Positions 19,340-28,759 of a stretch of DNA of 64,000 bases are shown here, in pieces; positions within the stretch are counted from its first letter, which is position 1, and each line of letters begins with the position of its first letter. The translations under genes were made by a program, and so were the position numbers. Origin of the DNA: Variovorax boronicumulans. Its GTDB lineage: Bacteria; Pseudomonadota; Gammaproteobacteria; Burkholderiales; Burkholderiaceae_C. The notes beneath the pieces are model-generated. The model was not told where the DNA came from. It did not search any database and saw nothing but the letters and a program-made list of their open reading frames with translations. The DNA is taken from NCBI RefSeq assembly GCF_029892485.1, contig NZ_JARXVG010000004.1:434001-498000 (forward strand), written 5' to 3'.

Positions 19340-20008
19340 ATGGTCGATTCATCCGTCGCGCGCGTCCCGCTGGCGCCTCCTCCCTCCGAAGGCGAGCTCT
19401 TCAAGAAGATCCTCGGAAGCGCCTGGCAGGGCCTGCACCCGGACATCCGCCGGCGCTTCGACAAGAACCCCTCGCCCGGCAAGGCGCTGCATTACCTGGG
19501 TGCGTTGAGCGAGCTGCGCTGCTCGCGCTTCGGCAAGCTGCTGGGGCACCTGACGCAGCCGCTGATCCAGGGCGCGTTGATTCCGTACAGCGACAGCCAC
19601 TTCCCGGTCGAGATCCAGGTCTACGCCAAGCCCGACGACCCGGCCATCTACAAACAGCGCATCTACCGCCTGCACGGCCGCAAGCCGATCCAGTTCACCA
19701 GCTTCATGCGCGAGAGCGCGCGCGGAGAAGTGCTGGAGTACGTGGGCATGGGCCTCGGCATGAAGCTGGTGCTGAGCGTGGAGAACGGCAGCCTGCATTT
19801 CCAGAGCGACGGGTATTTCTGGGACGTGTTCGGCTGGCGCATTCCGCTGCCCGGCGTCTTCACGCCTGGCAAGACTTTTCTCTGGCACCACAACGAAACG
19901 CCCGAGCGCTTCAACATCCGCATCGAGATCCGGCACTGGCTCATGGGCACGACCTTCACGCAGGTCGGCGTGTTCGAGGAAGTGGCCGACCCGGGGGTGG
20001 CCGCATGA
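19340..20008 (+). CDS. DUF4166 domain protein
   Basis: A 222-residue soluble protein ([31 protein letters not shown], and a tryptophan-rich [12 protein letters not shown] core) fitting DUF4166. The function is unknown. Its stop overlaps the next start by four bases (ATGA). As far as I recall, DUF4166 is sometimes fused to SDR or epimerase domains in other bacteria, so the pair here probably represents the split version of that arrangement. The divergent gap to queA is 129 bp. Confidence 0.8.
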   Translation: MVDSSVARVPLAPPPSEGELFKKILGSAWQGLHPDIRRRFDKNPSPGKALHYLGALSELRCSRFGKLLGHLTQPLIQGALIPYSDSHFPVEIQVYAKPDDPAIYKQRIYRLHGRKPIQFTSFMRESARGEVLEYVGMGLGMKLVLSVENGSLHFQSDGYFWDVFGWRIPLPGVFTPGKTFLWHHNETPERFNIRIEIRHWLMGTTFTQVGVFEEVADPGVAA

Positions 20009-21501
20009 TCGACACGCACCTGCTCGCGCTGCAGCTCATGGCCGCGCAGGGCCTGATGGGCGCTTTCGACACGCTCTATCACCACGAGGGCACCGAGGCG
20101 CTCGCGCAACGCAACACGGCGCGGCGCGAACTGGCGATCCATGCGGTGCGCTCGTCGATCTACTGCGCGATGTTCATCGGCCTCTCTTCCTGGGCCTGGC
20201 ACGGCGCGTGGGCGTGGGTGCTGCTGGCGGTGTTCGGCGTGGAGATCGTGCTCACGCTGTGGGACTTCGTGGTCGAGGACGGCAGCCGCCTCCTGCCGCC
20301 GACCGAGCGTGTCACGCACACGGTGCTGGCCATCAACGCCGGCGCGTTCATCGCGCTGCTGGCAATGAACGCGGTGGACTGGGCGGCACAGCCGACGGCG
20401 CTGGTGTGGCAGCCGCAAGGCTGGTTGGGCGCTTTTCTCGCGCTGTGCGGTGTGGGTGTCGGCATCTCCGGGCTGCGCGACGGGCTTGCGGCACGTGCGT
20501 TGTTCCGACGCACGGCGCAGGAAGAAACGCGAGCCGCCGAGGCGCCGGTGCATTTCGGCACGCGGCCGCAGCGCGTGCTGGTGACCGGCGGCACCGGCTT
20601 CATCGGTCAGATCCTCGTGCGCCACCTGCTGGCCGACGGCCATGCCGTGACGGTCTGGACGCGCGACGCGCGCTCAGCCGCATGGAGCTTCGGTGGCGCG
20701 GTGCGCTGCGTGCAGCGGCTAGACCAGATTCCCGAGACCGACCCGTGCGATGTGGTCATCAACCTCGCAGGTGCGCGCATCCTCGGCCAGCGCTGGAGCG
20801 AGCGGCGCCAGCAGCAGTTGCTGCAAAGCCGTGAGGGGCTCACCCGCACGCTGGTCGCATGGATCGCTACCCGTCCGCGCAAGCCCTGGCTGCTGCTCTC
20901 GGGCTCGGCCATCGGCTACTACGGCGTGCAGCCGCAAGGCGATACCGCCGAGCTGGCCGAAGACGCGGCGCCGCAGGACATCTTCATGTCGACGCTGTGC
21001 CAGCGGTGGGAGAAAGCGGCGCAGGCCGCGACGGCGCATGGCGTGCACGTGGCCTGCATGCGCTTCGGATTCGTGCTCGGCCACCAGGGCTCGTTGCCGC
21101 AACTGCTGCTGCCCGTGGCGTTGGGCATGGGCGGCCGACTGGGGAGCGGGCGCCAGTGGCTGTCGTGGGTGCACGTACACGACGTCATCCGTGCCATGGC
21201 GCATGTGTGGAGTGCTGCCGAGCAGGCGGGAACCGGCGGCCCCGCGACCGCGCAGGCCGTCAACTTCACCGCACCCGGCGCGCTCAGCCAGGAAGACTTC
21301 ACGCGTGTGGCCGCGAGCGTCATGCACCGCCCCTTCTGGATGCCGACGCCCGCCGCGCCCGTCAAGCTGCTGCTCGGCGAACAGGCCGACCTGCTGCTCG
21401 AAGGCCAGCGCGTGGTGCCGGCCCGCCTGCTGCAGACAGGGTTCCGCTTCGCGTTCCCCGACGCCCGCAGCGCCTTGACGGACCTTTGCCGGCCGCGATA
21501 G
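20005..21501 (+). CDS. TIGR01777-family epimerase with N-terminal membrane domain
   Basis: A 498-residue fusion. Residues about 1-170 contain four hydrophobic segments (IYCAMFIGLSSWAW, WVLLAVFGVEIVLTL, VLAINAGAFIALLAM, WLGAFLALCGVGVG) plus two histidines in the first loop. Residues about 188-498 are an extended-SDR epimerase of the TIGR01777 (YfcH-like) family: VTGGTGFIG, NLAGARILGQRW, SGSAIGYYG and MRFGFVLG. The reaction of the family is unestablished. It is translationally coupled to the DUF4166 gene, so a common pathway is likely. recG follows 11 bp later on the same strand. Confidence 0.83.
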   Translation: MIDTHLLALQLMAAQGLMGAFDTLYHHEGTEALAQRNTARRELAIHAVRSSIYCAMFIGLSSWAWHGAWAWVLLAVFGVEIVLTLWDFVVEDGSRLLPPTERVTHTVLAINAGAFIALLAMNAVDWAAQPTALVWQPQGWLGAFLALCGVGVGISGLRDGLAARALFRRTAQEETRAAEAPVHFGTRPQRVLVTGGTGFIGQILVRHLLADGHAVTVWTRDARSAAWSFGGAVRCVQRLDQIPETDPCDVVINLAGARILGQRWSERRQQQLLQSREGLTRTLVAWIATRPRKPWLLLSGSAIGYYGVQPQGDTAELAEDAAPQDIFMSTLCQRWEKAAQAATAHGVHVACMRFGFVLGHQGSLPQLLLPVALGMGGRLGSGRQWLSWVHVHDVIRAMAHVWSAAEQAGTGGPATAQAVNFTAPGALSQEDFTRVAASVMHRPFWMPTPAAPVKLLLGEQADLLLEGQRVVPARLLQTGFRFAFPDARSALTDLCRPR

Positions 21502-21512
21502 AAGCCTTGTCC

Positions 21513-23639
21513 GTGCCCGCCAAGAAAGCCCCCTCCACGTCCGCGGACGCCGCCATCGCGCCGTCGCCACCGCAGCCGCCCGGCACCGGCCTGAGCCTCG
21601 TGCAGCGCGCCCTGCGCAAGCTCGGCCTCGTGCGCGACATCGACTTCGCGCTCTACCTCCCAATGCGCTACGAAGACGAGACCCGCATCGTGAAGCTCGC
21701 CGACACGCGCGACGGCGACATGGCGCAGGTCGAGGGCGTGGTCACCGAGTGCGAGGTGGTGTTCCGCCCGCGGCGCCAGCTGATCGCCACCATCGACGAC
21801 GGCAGCGACACCTGCCAGCTGCGCTTCTTCAACTTCTATCCCTCGCAGCAAAAGCAGCTCGCGGTCGGCGCGCGGGTGCGCGTGCGGGGCGAGATGCGCG
21901 GCGGCTTCGTGGGGCGGCAGATCATGCATCCCACGGTCAAGGCCGCGGGCACTTCGCTGCCGGAGGCGCTCACGCCGGTCTATTCGACTGTGGCGGGTCT
22001 CGCGCAACCGGTGCTGCGGCGCGAGGTGCGCTCGGGCCTTGCACGCGCGGTGCTCGACGAGACGATTCCCGTGCAGATCGGCCTGCGGGGCGCGTGGGAC
22101 CTGCGCAGTTCGCTGACCTTCCTGCACTATCCGACGCCCGATGTGGCGATGGCGACGCTCGAAGACCACAGCCACCCGGCCTGGCAGCGCATCAAGGCCG
22201 AGGAACTGCTCGCGCAGCAGCTTTCGCAGCTGCAGGCGCGGCTCGAACGCGCGGCGCAGCGTGCACCGGTGCTGCCTTCATCGCCGGAACCCGTGGCGAC
22301 TTCGCTGCATACGCAGCTGCTCGTCGTGCTGCCCTTCGGCCTGACCAGCGCGCAGCAGCGCGTGGGCGAAGAGATCACGCGCGACCTCGGCCGCGAGATT
22401 CCGATGCACCGGCTGCTGCAAGGCGACGTGGGCTCGGGCAAGACCGTGGTGGCGGCGCTGGCGGCGGCGCGCGCCATCGATGCGGGCTTCCAGTGCGCGC
22501 TGATGGCGCCGACCGAAATCCTTGCGGCGCAGCACTTCGGCAAGCTCGTGGGCTGGCTCGATCCGCTGCTCGCCGCGCGCGGCTTGCGCGTGGCCTGGCT
22601 CACCGGCAGCCAGAAGAAGAAGGAGCGCGATGCGATGTCGGCCGCGGTCGAGAGCGGCGAGGCCGCGCTGGTCATCGGCACGCACGCCGTCATCTCGGAG
22701 AAGGTGCGTTTCAAGAACCTCGCGCTCGCGATCATCGACGAGCAGCACCGCTTCGGCGTGGCGCAGCGGCTCGCGCTGCGCGGCAAGGCCGTGGGCCATC
22801 TAGAACCGCATCTGCTGATGATGAGCGCCACGCCCATCCCGCGCACGCTTGCGATGAGCTACTACGCCGACCTGGACGTCTCCACGCTCGATGAACTGCC
22901 GCCGGGCCGCACGCCCATCGTCACCAAGCTGGTGGCCGACCACCGGCGCGACGAGGTGATCGACCGCATCCAGGCGCAGATCTCGCAGGGCCGGCAGGTC
23001 TACTGGGTGTGCCCGCTGATCGAGGAGAGCGAAGCGGTCGACCTGCGCAATGCCACCGAGACGCGCGACGAGCTGGCCGAAACGCTCGGCGAGGCCATCC
23101 ACGTCGGCCTGCTGCACTCGCGCATGCCGACGGCCGAGAAGCAGGCGGTGATGGCGGCCTTCACCGCCAACGAGATCCAGGTGCTGGTGAGCACCACGGT
23201 GATCGAGGTGGGCGTCGATGTGCCGAACGCTTCGCTGATGGTGATCGAGCATGCGGAGCGCTTCGGGCTCTCGCAGCTGCACCAGCTGCGCGGCCGCGTG
23301 GGGCGCGGCGCCGCGGCGTCGGCCTGCGTGCTGCTCTACGCACCGGGCGACAGCGGCCGCGTGGGCGAGGCGGCGCGCGCGCGGCTCAAGGCGATGGCCG
23401 AGACGGGCGACGGTTTCGAGATTGCGCGGCGCGACCTGGAGATTCGCGGCCCCGGCGAATTCCTGGGCGCGCGCCAGTCGGGTGCGCCGCTGCTGCGCTT
23501 CGCCGACCTCACCACCGACACGCTGTTGCTCGACTGGGCCCGCGAGCTGGCGCCCGTGATGCTCGAGAAACACCCCGACCTTGCCCAGCGGCACATCGAT
23601 CGCTGGCTCGGCACCAAGGCCGAGTACCTGAAAGCCTGA
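21513..23639 (+). CDS. recG: ATP-dependent DNA helicase RecG
   Basis: Branch-migrating helicase that remodels stalled forks and Holliday junctions. The wedge/OB domain is N-terminal (RFFNFYPSQQKQL, RGEMRGGFVG). The SF2 motifs follow: GDVGSGKTVVAALAA (Walker A), APTEILAAQHF, DEQHRFGV (motif II), MSATPIPRTLA (motif III), STTVIEVGVDVPNA, and QLRGRVGRG (motif VI). I chose GTG 21513, 11 bp after the epimerase stop, giving 708 residues, close to E. coli RecG (693). The Ala/Ser/Pro-rich first 35 residues are family-variable, so the exact start is uncertain. Confidence 0.95.
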   Translation: MPAKKAPSTSADAAIAPSPPQPPGTGLSLVQRALRKLGLVRDIDFALYLPMRYEDETRIVKLADTRDGDMAQVEGVVTECEVVFRPRRQLIATIDDGSDTCQLRFFNFYPSQQKQLAVGARVRVRGEMRGGFVGRQIMHPTVKAAGTSLPEALTPVYSTVAGLAQPVLRREVRSGLARAVLDETIPVQIGLRGAWDLRSSLTFLHYPTPDVAMATLEDHSHPAWQRIKAEELLAQQLSQLQARLERAAQRAPVLPSSPEPVATSLHTQLLVVLPFGLTSAQQRVGEEITRDLGREIPMHRLLQGDVGSGKTVVAALAAARAIDAGFQCALMAPTEILAAQHFGKLVGWLDPLLAARGLRVAWLTGSQKKKERDAMSAAVESGEAALVIGTHAVISEKVRFKNLALAIIDEQHRFGVAQRLALRGKAVGHLEPHLLMMSATPIPRTLAMSYYADLDVSTLDELPPGRTPIVTKLVADHRRDEVIDRIQAQISQGRQVYWVCPLIEESEAVDLRNATETRDELAETLGEAIHVGLLHSRMPTAEKQAVMAAFTANEIQVLVSTTVIEVGVDVPNASLMVIEHAERFGLSQLHQLRGRVGRGAAASACVLLYAPGDSGRVGEAARARLKAMAETGDGFEIARRDLEIRGPGEFLGARQSGAPLLRFADLTTDTLLLDWARELAPVMLEKHPDLAQRHIDRWLGTKAEYLKA

Positions 23640-23656
23640 GGGACGGACGTGCGCAC

Positions 23657-24340
23657 TCAGCCGGGTGCGGCGTCCAGCCGGTAGCCCAGGCCGCGCACCG
23701 TCTTCAGCAGAGCCACGGGATGACCGTCGTCGATCTTGCCGCGCAGGCGCCGCACGTACACATCGACGATGTTGGTCAGCGGGTCTTCGTTGGTCCCCCA
23801 CACGTTGGAGAGGATGCGCTCGCGGCTGTAGACGCGGCCCGGCGCGGTCATCAGGAGCTCCAGGAAGGCGAGCTCCTTGGCGGTCAGCGCCACGAGCTTG
23901 CCGGCGCGGGTCACCTCCATGCGCTCGCGGTCGAGCACGAGGTCGGCCACCTGCAGCGTGCTGGCCCGGGGCCGCAGTTCGCGGCCGCGGCGCAGCAGGG
24001 CCTCGATGCGCGCGAGCAGCTCCTCGAAGGCGAAGGGCTTGGTGAGGTAGTCGTCGGCGCCCAGGCGCAGGCCGCTCACCTTGTCCTGGGTGTTGCTGAG
24101 CGCGGTGAGCATCAGCACCGGCACCTGATGGCCCTCGGCGCGCAGCGTCTGGCACAGCTCCAGGCCGCTCAGGCCGGGGAGCATCAGGTCGAGCAGCAGC
24201 AGCGAAAGGTCGCTGTTGCGCGCGAGGGCCAGGCCTTCGGGGCCGGTGCGCGCCAGCTGCACGCGGTAGCCTTCGGCGCCGAGGCCCCGCAGCAGAAAGT
24301 CGGCGACGCGCGCGTCGTCTTCGACAACCAGGATGTTCAT
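23657..24340 (-). CDS. OmpR-family response regulator
   Basis: A 227-residue regulator. Receiver domain: acidic pocket EDD at 7-9, phospho-acceptor Asp51 in LLLDLMLPG, and Lys in LTKPF. The C-terminal winged helix has ELAFLELLM and VYVRRLRGKIDD. It is cotranscribed with the histidine kinase, whose stop codon overlaps the start here (ATGA in reverse). The signal and target genes are not evident. It converges with recG. Confidence 0.93.
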   Translation of the reverse strand: MNILVVEDDARVADFLLRGLGAEGYRVQLARTGPEGLALARNSDLSLLLLDLMLPGLSGLELCQTLRAEGHQVPVLMLTALSNTQDKVSGLRLGADDYLTKPFAFEELLARIEALLRRGRELRPRASTLQVADLVLDRERMEVTRAGKLVALTAKELAFLELLMTAPGRVYSRERILSNVWGTNEDPLTNIVDVYVRRLRGKIDDGHPVALLKTVRGLGYRLDAAPG

Positions 24341-25977
24341 GTTTCTTGTGTCTGGGTGGAAAAATGGCACGGCAACTCGACCCGGACCGTGGTGCCCTGC
24401 AGCGGGGTGCTCTCGATCCGGATGCTGCCATGGTGCGCATGCACGATGGCCTGCGCGATCGACAGGCCGATGCCGGTGCCGTCGGCCCGGTGGATACGCG
24501 CACGGCGGCCGCGCACGAAGCGGTCGAACACCTTCGGCAGTTCGTCCGCGTCGATGCCGATGCCCTCGTCGGTCACGCGCACCTGCACGCGGCGGCCATC
24601 CGGTGCGTCCATCTCCAGCTGCCAGCTCACCCGCACCGTGCCGTCGTGGCGCGAATAGCGCACCGCGTTGTCGAGCACGATCACGAGCGCCTGGCGCAGC
24701 CGGTCGGCGTCGGCCTGCAGCATGACCGCAGGCTGGTCGGCGCCAGCAGCGTCGAGCTGCACGCGAACGTTGTGCCGCGCGCCCAGCGCGCTGGCCATGT
24801 CGGTGACGTCGCCAAGGAGCTCGGACAGGTCGACCTCGCCGAAGCGCATCGCCAGCTGATCGGCCTCGGCCCGGGCGACGAGCAGCAGATCGTCGATCAC
24901 GCCGGCCAGTTGCTTCACGCCGCCCACGATGCGGGTCAGCGTCTCGCGGTACTCGGCCTGCGGCTTGTCCGCACCGCGCAGGGCAATTTCTGCCTCGCCC
25001 CGGATCGCCGTGGCGGGAGTGCGCAGTTCGTGGCTCAGGTCGGCCAGCAGCTGGCGCCGCCGCTGGTCGACCTGCTGCAGCGTCTGGTGCGCGGCGCTCA
25101 GTTCGCTGGTGCGCTCCAGCACCGCCTCTTCGAGCCGGCGGCGCGCGGCGTCGGCGTCGCGCCGGTGGCGCTGCAGTTCGGCGGCCATCGCATTGAAGTG
25201 CTCGGCGACGTGATCGAACTCGTCGTGCGAACCGATCGCGATGCGGTGCTCGAGCGCGCCAGCCCGCAGTGCCCGCGTGCCTTCGAGCAGGCGGTCCAGC
25301 GGGCGCTTGAGCCGCTGGTTCAGGTAGAGCGCGAGCACCACGGCCGCGGCCAGTGTCACGAGCGCCAGGCCGATGGTCTGCAGGCGCAGCCGGTCCAGCC
25401 CGCGCTCGGTCGCCGCGCGGGCCACGGGCACGACGCTGCGCTGGCGTTCGATGGCGCCGTTGATCAGCTCGCGCAGGTCGCGGCCGCGCGCCTTGTCGAA
25501 CACTTCGTTCAGTTCCTGCCACACGCTGGCGAACTCGGCACCGCGCTCCAGCGGTGCGAGTTTCACCAGCCGGGCCCGCACCGCGGCGATGTTGTCGTCG
25601 AGCAGGTCGCTGACGGCGACGAGCTGGTCGATTTCGGGCGGAATGGGCACGTCTTCGCGCGCCGCGATCTCGCCCCACAGCGACAGGTCGCGCCGCGCAA
25701 GCTGCCGGAGCGTTTCGGTGCTGGCCTGCATGCGCGCCAGCTGGCTGGCGCGCACCTCGGGCGAGGCGTCGGCGTCCATCAGCTGCTGGGAGGCCCAGAC
25801 GCGCAGCCTTTGCTTGCTGGCCGACAGCTCCAGCAGTTCCGACAGGATGTCGCTGGCCAGGCGGCTGTGCTGGGCGTAGTCGTTGACCCGGTTCGATCCC
25901 CAGTAGACAAAACCGGCCTGGATGCAGACCAGCGCGACGAGAACGGCGAATGCGAGGGAGAGGCGAAGACGGAACAT
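24337..25977 (-). CDS. Membrane sensor histidine kinase
   Basis: A 546-residue kinase. One membrane helix at 7-28, a periplasmic helical sensor domain (about 29-200, four-helix-bundle-like), a second membrane helix (about 202-220), HAMP (about 221-275), a coiled-coil linker, and the phospho-acceptor box LADLSHELRTP with His316. The ATPase motifs follow: VLDNAVRYSRH (N), DEGIGIDADELP (G1/F) and GTGIGLSIAQAI (G2). First gene of the kinase-regulator pair, divergent from oxyR. The ligand cannot be predicted. Confidence 0.92.
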   Translation of the reverse strand: MFRLRLSLAFAVLVALVCIQAGFVYWGSNRVNDYAQHSRLASDILSELLELSASKQRLRVWASQQLMDADASPEVRASQLARMQASTETLRQLARRDLSLWGEIAAREDVPIPPEIDQLVAVSDLLDDNIAAVRARLVKLAPLERGAEFASVWQELNEVFDKARGRDLRELINGAIERQRSVVPVARAATERGLDRLRLQTIGLALVTLAAAVVLALYLNQRLKRPLDRLLEGTRALRAGALEHRIAIGSHDEFDHVAEHFNAMAAELQRHRRDADAARRRLEEAVLERTSELSAAHQTLQQVDQRRRQLLADLSHELRTPATAIRGEAEIALRGADKPQAEYRETLTRIVGGVKQLAGVIDDLLLVARAEADQLAMRFGEVDLSELLGDVTDMASALGARHNVRVQLDAAGADQPAVMLQADADRLRQALVIVLDNAVRYSRHDGTVRVSWQLEMDAPDGRRVQVRVTDEGIGIDADELPKVFDRFVRGRRARIHRADGTGIGLSIAQAIVHAHHGSIRIESTPLQGTTVRVELPCHFSTQTQET

Positions 25978-26088
25978 GCGGCACTTTAGCGGCGCAATGC
26001 GGGCCTCTGGATGAACGGCAGATGAAAAGCGGGCGTCGTCCATCCGTTTCGTGCGGGTTCCCGCCTCTGACGACGCCGGGTCACGGAG

Positions 26089-26111
26089 GCTTGCGCATAA
26101 TTGACGCAAGC
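26089..26111. promoter_or_regulatory. Inverted repeat over the oxyR start region
   Basis: GCTTGCG and CGCAAGC flank a 9-bp spacer that holds CATAAT, a good -10 match, and the repeat ends one base before the oxyR ATG. LysR-type genes are commonly autoregulated through such sites, but this one does not follow the OxyR tetranucleotide pattern. A role is an inference. Confidence 0.35.
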
Positions 26112-26112
26112 T

Positions 26113-27078
26113 ATGACTCTCACAGAACTCAAATACATCGTCGCAGTAGCCCGCGAACGGCACTTCGGCAAGGCGGCCGAGGCCTGCTACGTCTCCCAAC
26201 CGACCCTCTCGGTGGCCATCAAGAAGCTCGAGGATGAACTCGAGGTCAAGCTCTTCGAGCGCAGCGCCGGCGAAGTGACCGTCACGCCGCTGGGCGAGCA
26301 GATCGTGCAGCAGGCGCAAAGCGTGCTCGATCAGGCCGCCAGCATCAAGGAGATCGCCAAGCGCGGCAAGGACCCGCTGGCCGGCCCGCTGAACCTGGGC
26401 GTGATCTACACCATCGGCCCGTACCTCCTGCCCGACCTGGTGCGCCAGGTGATCGCGCGCACGCCGCAGATGCCGCTGGTGCTGCAGGAGAACTTCACCG
26501 CCAAGCTGCTTGAGATGCTGCGTGCCGGCGAGATCGACTGCGCGATCATGGCCGAGCCCTTTCCCGACACGGGCCTTGCGATGGCGCCGCTGTACGACGA
26601 GCCCTTCATGGCCGCGCTGCCCATCAATCACAAGTTCGCCAGCCGCGAGTCGATCACCTCAGACGAGCTGCAGAACGAGACCCTGCTGTTGCTGGGCACC
26701 GGCCACTGTTTTCGCGACCACGTGCTCGAGGTGTGCCCCGAGTTCGCGCGCTTCTCCAGCAATGCCGAAGGCATCCGCAAGAGCTTCGAGGGCTCGTCGC
26801 TCGAAACCATCAAGCACATGGTGGCCTCGGGCATGGGCGTGACGCTGGTGCCGCGCCTGTCGGTGCCGGCGGAGGCGCTCAAGCCCAAGGGCAAAGGCCG
26901 CAAGGACTCCGAGCAGATGGTGCGCTACCTGCCCGTACGCGATGCACACGACCGCGATCCGCCCACGCGGCGCGTGGTGCTCGCATGGCGGCGCACCTTC
27001 ACGCGCTACGAGGCCATCGCCGCGTTGCGCAATGCGATCTATGCCTGCGAGCTGCCGGGCGTCAAGCGCCTGTCATAG
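26113..27078 (+). CDS. oxyR: Hydrogen-peroxide-sensing LysR-type regulator OxyR
   Basis: Thiol-switch activator of peroxide defence, 321 residues. The N-terminal LysR HTH (FGKAAEACYVSQPTLSVAIK) is followed by the effector domain. By direct count the redox cysteines fall at 199 and 208 in GTGHCFRDHVLEVC, the same numbers as in E. coli OxyR, and the surrounding His and Asp are kept. The 136-bp gap ahead of dps, a classical OxyR target, is the likely site of regulation. It is divergent from the kinase gene. No convincing Shine-Dalgarno precedes the ATG. Confidence 0.95.
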   Translation: MTLTELKYIVAVARERHFGKAAEACYVSQPTLSVAIKKLEDELEVKLFERSAGEVTVTPLGEQIVQQAQSVLDQAASIKEIAKRGKDPLAGPLNLGVIYTIGPYLLPDLVRQVIARTPQMPLVLQENFTAKLLEMLRAGEIDCAIMAEPFPDTGLAMAPLYDEPFMAALPINHKFASRESITSDELQNETLLLLGTGHCFRDHVLEVCPEFARFSSNAEGIRKSFEGSSLETIKHMVASGMGVTLVPRLSVPAEALKPKGKGRKDSEQMVRYLPVRDAHDRDPPTRRVVLAWRRTFTRYEAIAALRNAIYACELPGVKRLS

Positions 27079-27214
27079 CGATATTCGCGACCTTGGCCTA
27101 CGCGCCGGCTGTTCTGAATCGTTGATCGCTGGGATAGAGTGACGCTGTTGCGAAGCCGCCCGCCGGCTTCGAGAATCGACACGTTCCTCCCAACTTGAAG
27201 AAAGACCACTCGCC

Positions 27215-27796
27215 ATGGCCAAAGCTCCAAAGAAAACCAAGCCAGCGTCCACGCCCTCCTCGGGCAAGGTGCCCAAGAAGGGCGGCGCCGTCGTCGCGCA
27301 GGAGTCGGGCAGCCGCAATGCGCCGATCATCAACATCGGCATCGAGCGCCAGGACCGCGCGGCCATCGCCGAAGGCCTGAGCCGCGTGCTGGCCGACACC
27401 TACACGCTGTACCTCACGACGCACAACTTCCACTGGAACGTGACGGGCCCGCATTTCAACTCGCTGCACGCGATGTTCATGGGCCAGTACACCGAGCTCT
27501 GGACCGCGACCGACGTGCTCGCCGAACGCATCCGCGCCCTCGGCCACTACGCGCCGGGCTCGTATGCCGAGTTCAGCAAGATCTCCACCGTGCCCGATGT
27601 GCCCCAGAACCCGCCCAAGGCGATGGAGATGGTGCGCATCCTGGTCAAGGGCCACGAGACGGTTTCGCGCATCGCGCGCGAATTCATTCCCGTGGCGGAA
27701 GAGGCCGGCGACGACCCGACTGCCGACATGCTGACCGCGCGCTGCACGGTGCACGACCAGACGGCCTGGATGCTGCGCTCGCTGCTCGAGGACTGA
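27215..27796 (+). CDS. dps: Dps-family DNA-binding ferritin-like protein
   Basis: Dodecameric ferritin-like protein that oxidises iron with peroxide and compacts DNA in starvation, 193 residues. The ferroxidase region is readable: [19 protein letters not shown] then the acidic [15 protein letters not shown]. The N-terminal 35 residues are Lys-rich (KAPKKTK, KVPKKGG), like the DNA-binding tails of long Dps proteins. It stands directly downstream of oxyR on the same strand, which fits peroxide induction, and ends at a strong terminator. Confidence 0.94.
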   Translation: MAKAPKKTKPASTPSSGKVPKKGGAVVAQESGSRNAPIINIGIERQDRAAIAEGLSRVLADTYTLYLTTHNFHWNVTGPHFNSLHAMFMGQYTELWTATDVLAERIRALGHYAPGSYAEFSKISTVPDVPQNPPKAMEMVRILVKGHETVSRIAREFIPVAEEAGDDPTADMLTARCTVHDQTAWMLRSLLED

Positions 27797-27832
27797 GCTC
27801 GCTGCGATCCCGGAATCCGGGACACGAAACCG

Positions 27833-27859
27833 AGAGCGGCACAATGGCCGCTCTTTTTT
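27833..27859 (+). terminator. Intrinsic terminator of dps
   Basis: An 8-bp perfect stem AGAGCGGC/GCCGCTCT with a 6-base loop, followed by five T. It lies 36 bp after the dps stop and just before ubiA. Confidence 0.9.
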
Positions 27860-27881
27860 CGTCCGTCTCTACTGCTGCCGC

Positions 27882-28742
27882 ATGCTCGCCCGCCGTTTTG
27901 CGCTCTACCTCGACCTGATCCGCTGGAACCGGCCTGCCGGCTGGCTGCTGTTGCTCTGGCCCACCCTGGGCGCGCTGTGGTTCGCAGCCGATGGCTGGCC
28001 GGGCTGGCAGCTGGTCGTGGTGTTCACGCTTGGCACCTTCCTCATGCGCAGCGCAGGCTGCTGCGTCAACGACGTGGCCGACCGCGACTTCGACCGCCAC
28101 GTCAAGCGCACCGCGCAGCGGCCGGTGACCAGCGGCGCGATCTCGGTCAAGGAGGCGCTCTCGCTCGGCGCCATGCTGGCGCTCGCGGCCTTCGGGCTGG
28201 TGCATACCACCAACCGGGTGACGGTGCTGTGGTCGTTCGCGGCGCTGGCCATCACGCTCGTCTATCCCTTTGCCAAGCGCTTCGTTTCGATCCCGCAGGC
28301 GGTGCTGGGCATTGCCTTCAGCTTCGGCATCCCGATGGCCTTTGCGGCGGTGCAGTCCACCGTCCCGGTGTTCGCCGCGTGGCTGCTGGCCGGCAACCTG
28401 TTCTGGGTGCTGGCCTACGACACCGAGTACGCCATGGTCGACCGCGACGACGACCTCAAGATCGGCATGAAGACCTCGGCCATCACTTTCGGCCGTTTCG
28501 ACGTGGCGGCAGTGATGCTGAGCTACGCGATCTTCCTCGCGGTCTGGGCGTGGGCCGGTGCCAGCCGGTCGCTGGGCGTGTTGTTCTTCGCGGGGATCGC
28601 CATCGCGGCGGGGCAGGCGTTCTGGCACTGGCGCTTGATTCGCGAACGGACCCGCGATGGTTGCTTCAAGGCATTCCGGCTAAATCACTGGCTGGGCTTC
28701 GCGGTGTTCGTTGGTGTCGTGGCCGGCTACGCCATCCGATAA
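27882..28742 (+). CDS. ubiA: 4-hydroxybenzoate octaprenyltransferase
   Basis: Integral-membrane prenyltransferase that commits 4-hydroxybenzoate to ubiquinone. The 286-residue protein has the two aspartate-rich motifs binding Mg-diphosphate, NDVADRDFD and [12 protein letters not shown], with about eight membrane helices. [15 protein letters not shown] near the N-terminus is typical of UbiA. It starts 23 bp after the dps terminator, so it needs its own promoter. The MaoC-type gene follows by 17 bp. Confidence 0.95.
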   Translation: MLARRFALYLDLIRWNRPAGWLLLLWPTLGALWFAADGWPGWQLVVVFTLGTFLMRSAGCCVNDVADRDFDRHVKRTAQRPVTSGAISVKEALSLGAMLALAAFGLVHTTNRVTVLWSFAALAITLVYPFAKRFVSIPQAVLGIAFSFGIPMAFAAVQSTVPVFAAWLLAGNLFWVLAYDTEYAMVDRDDDLKIGMKTSAITFGRFDVAAVMLSYAIFLAVWAWAGASRSLGVLFFAGIAIAAGQAFWHWRLIRERTRDGCFKAFRLNHWLGFAVFVGVVAGYAIR

Positions 28743-28759
28743 AAAGAAAGAGGACGCGC

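Noticed and set aside
27079-27214. Full OxyR binding site upstream of dps
   Set aside because: Only one half-site-like pair (ATAG-N7-CTGT) is seen; the other two tetranucleotides do not match.
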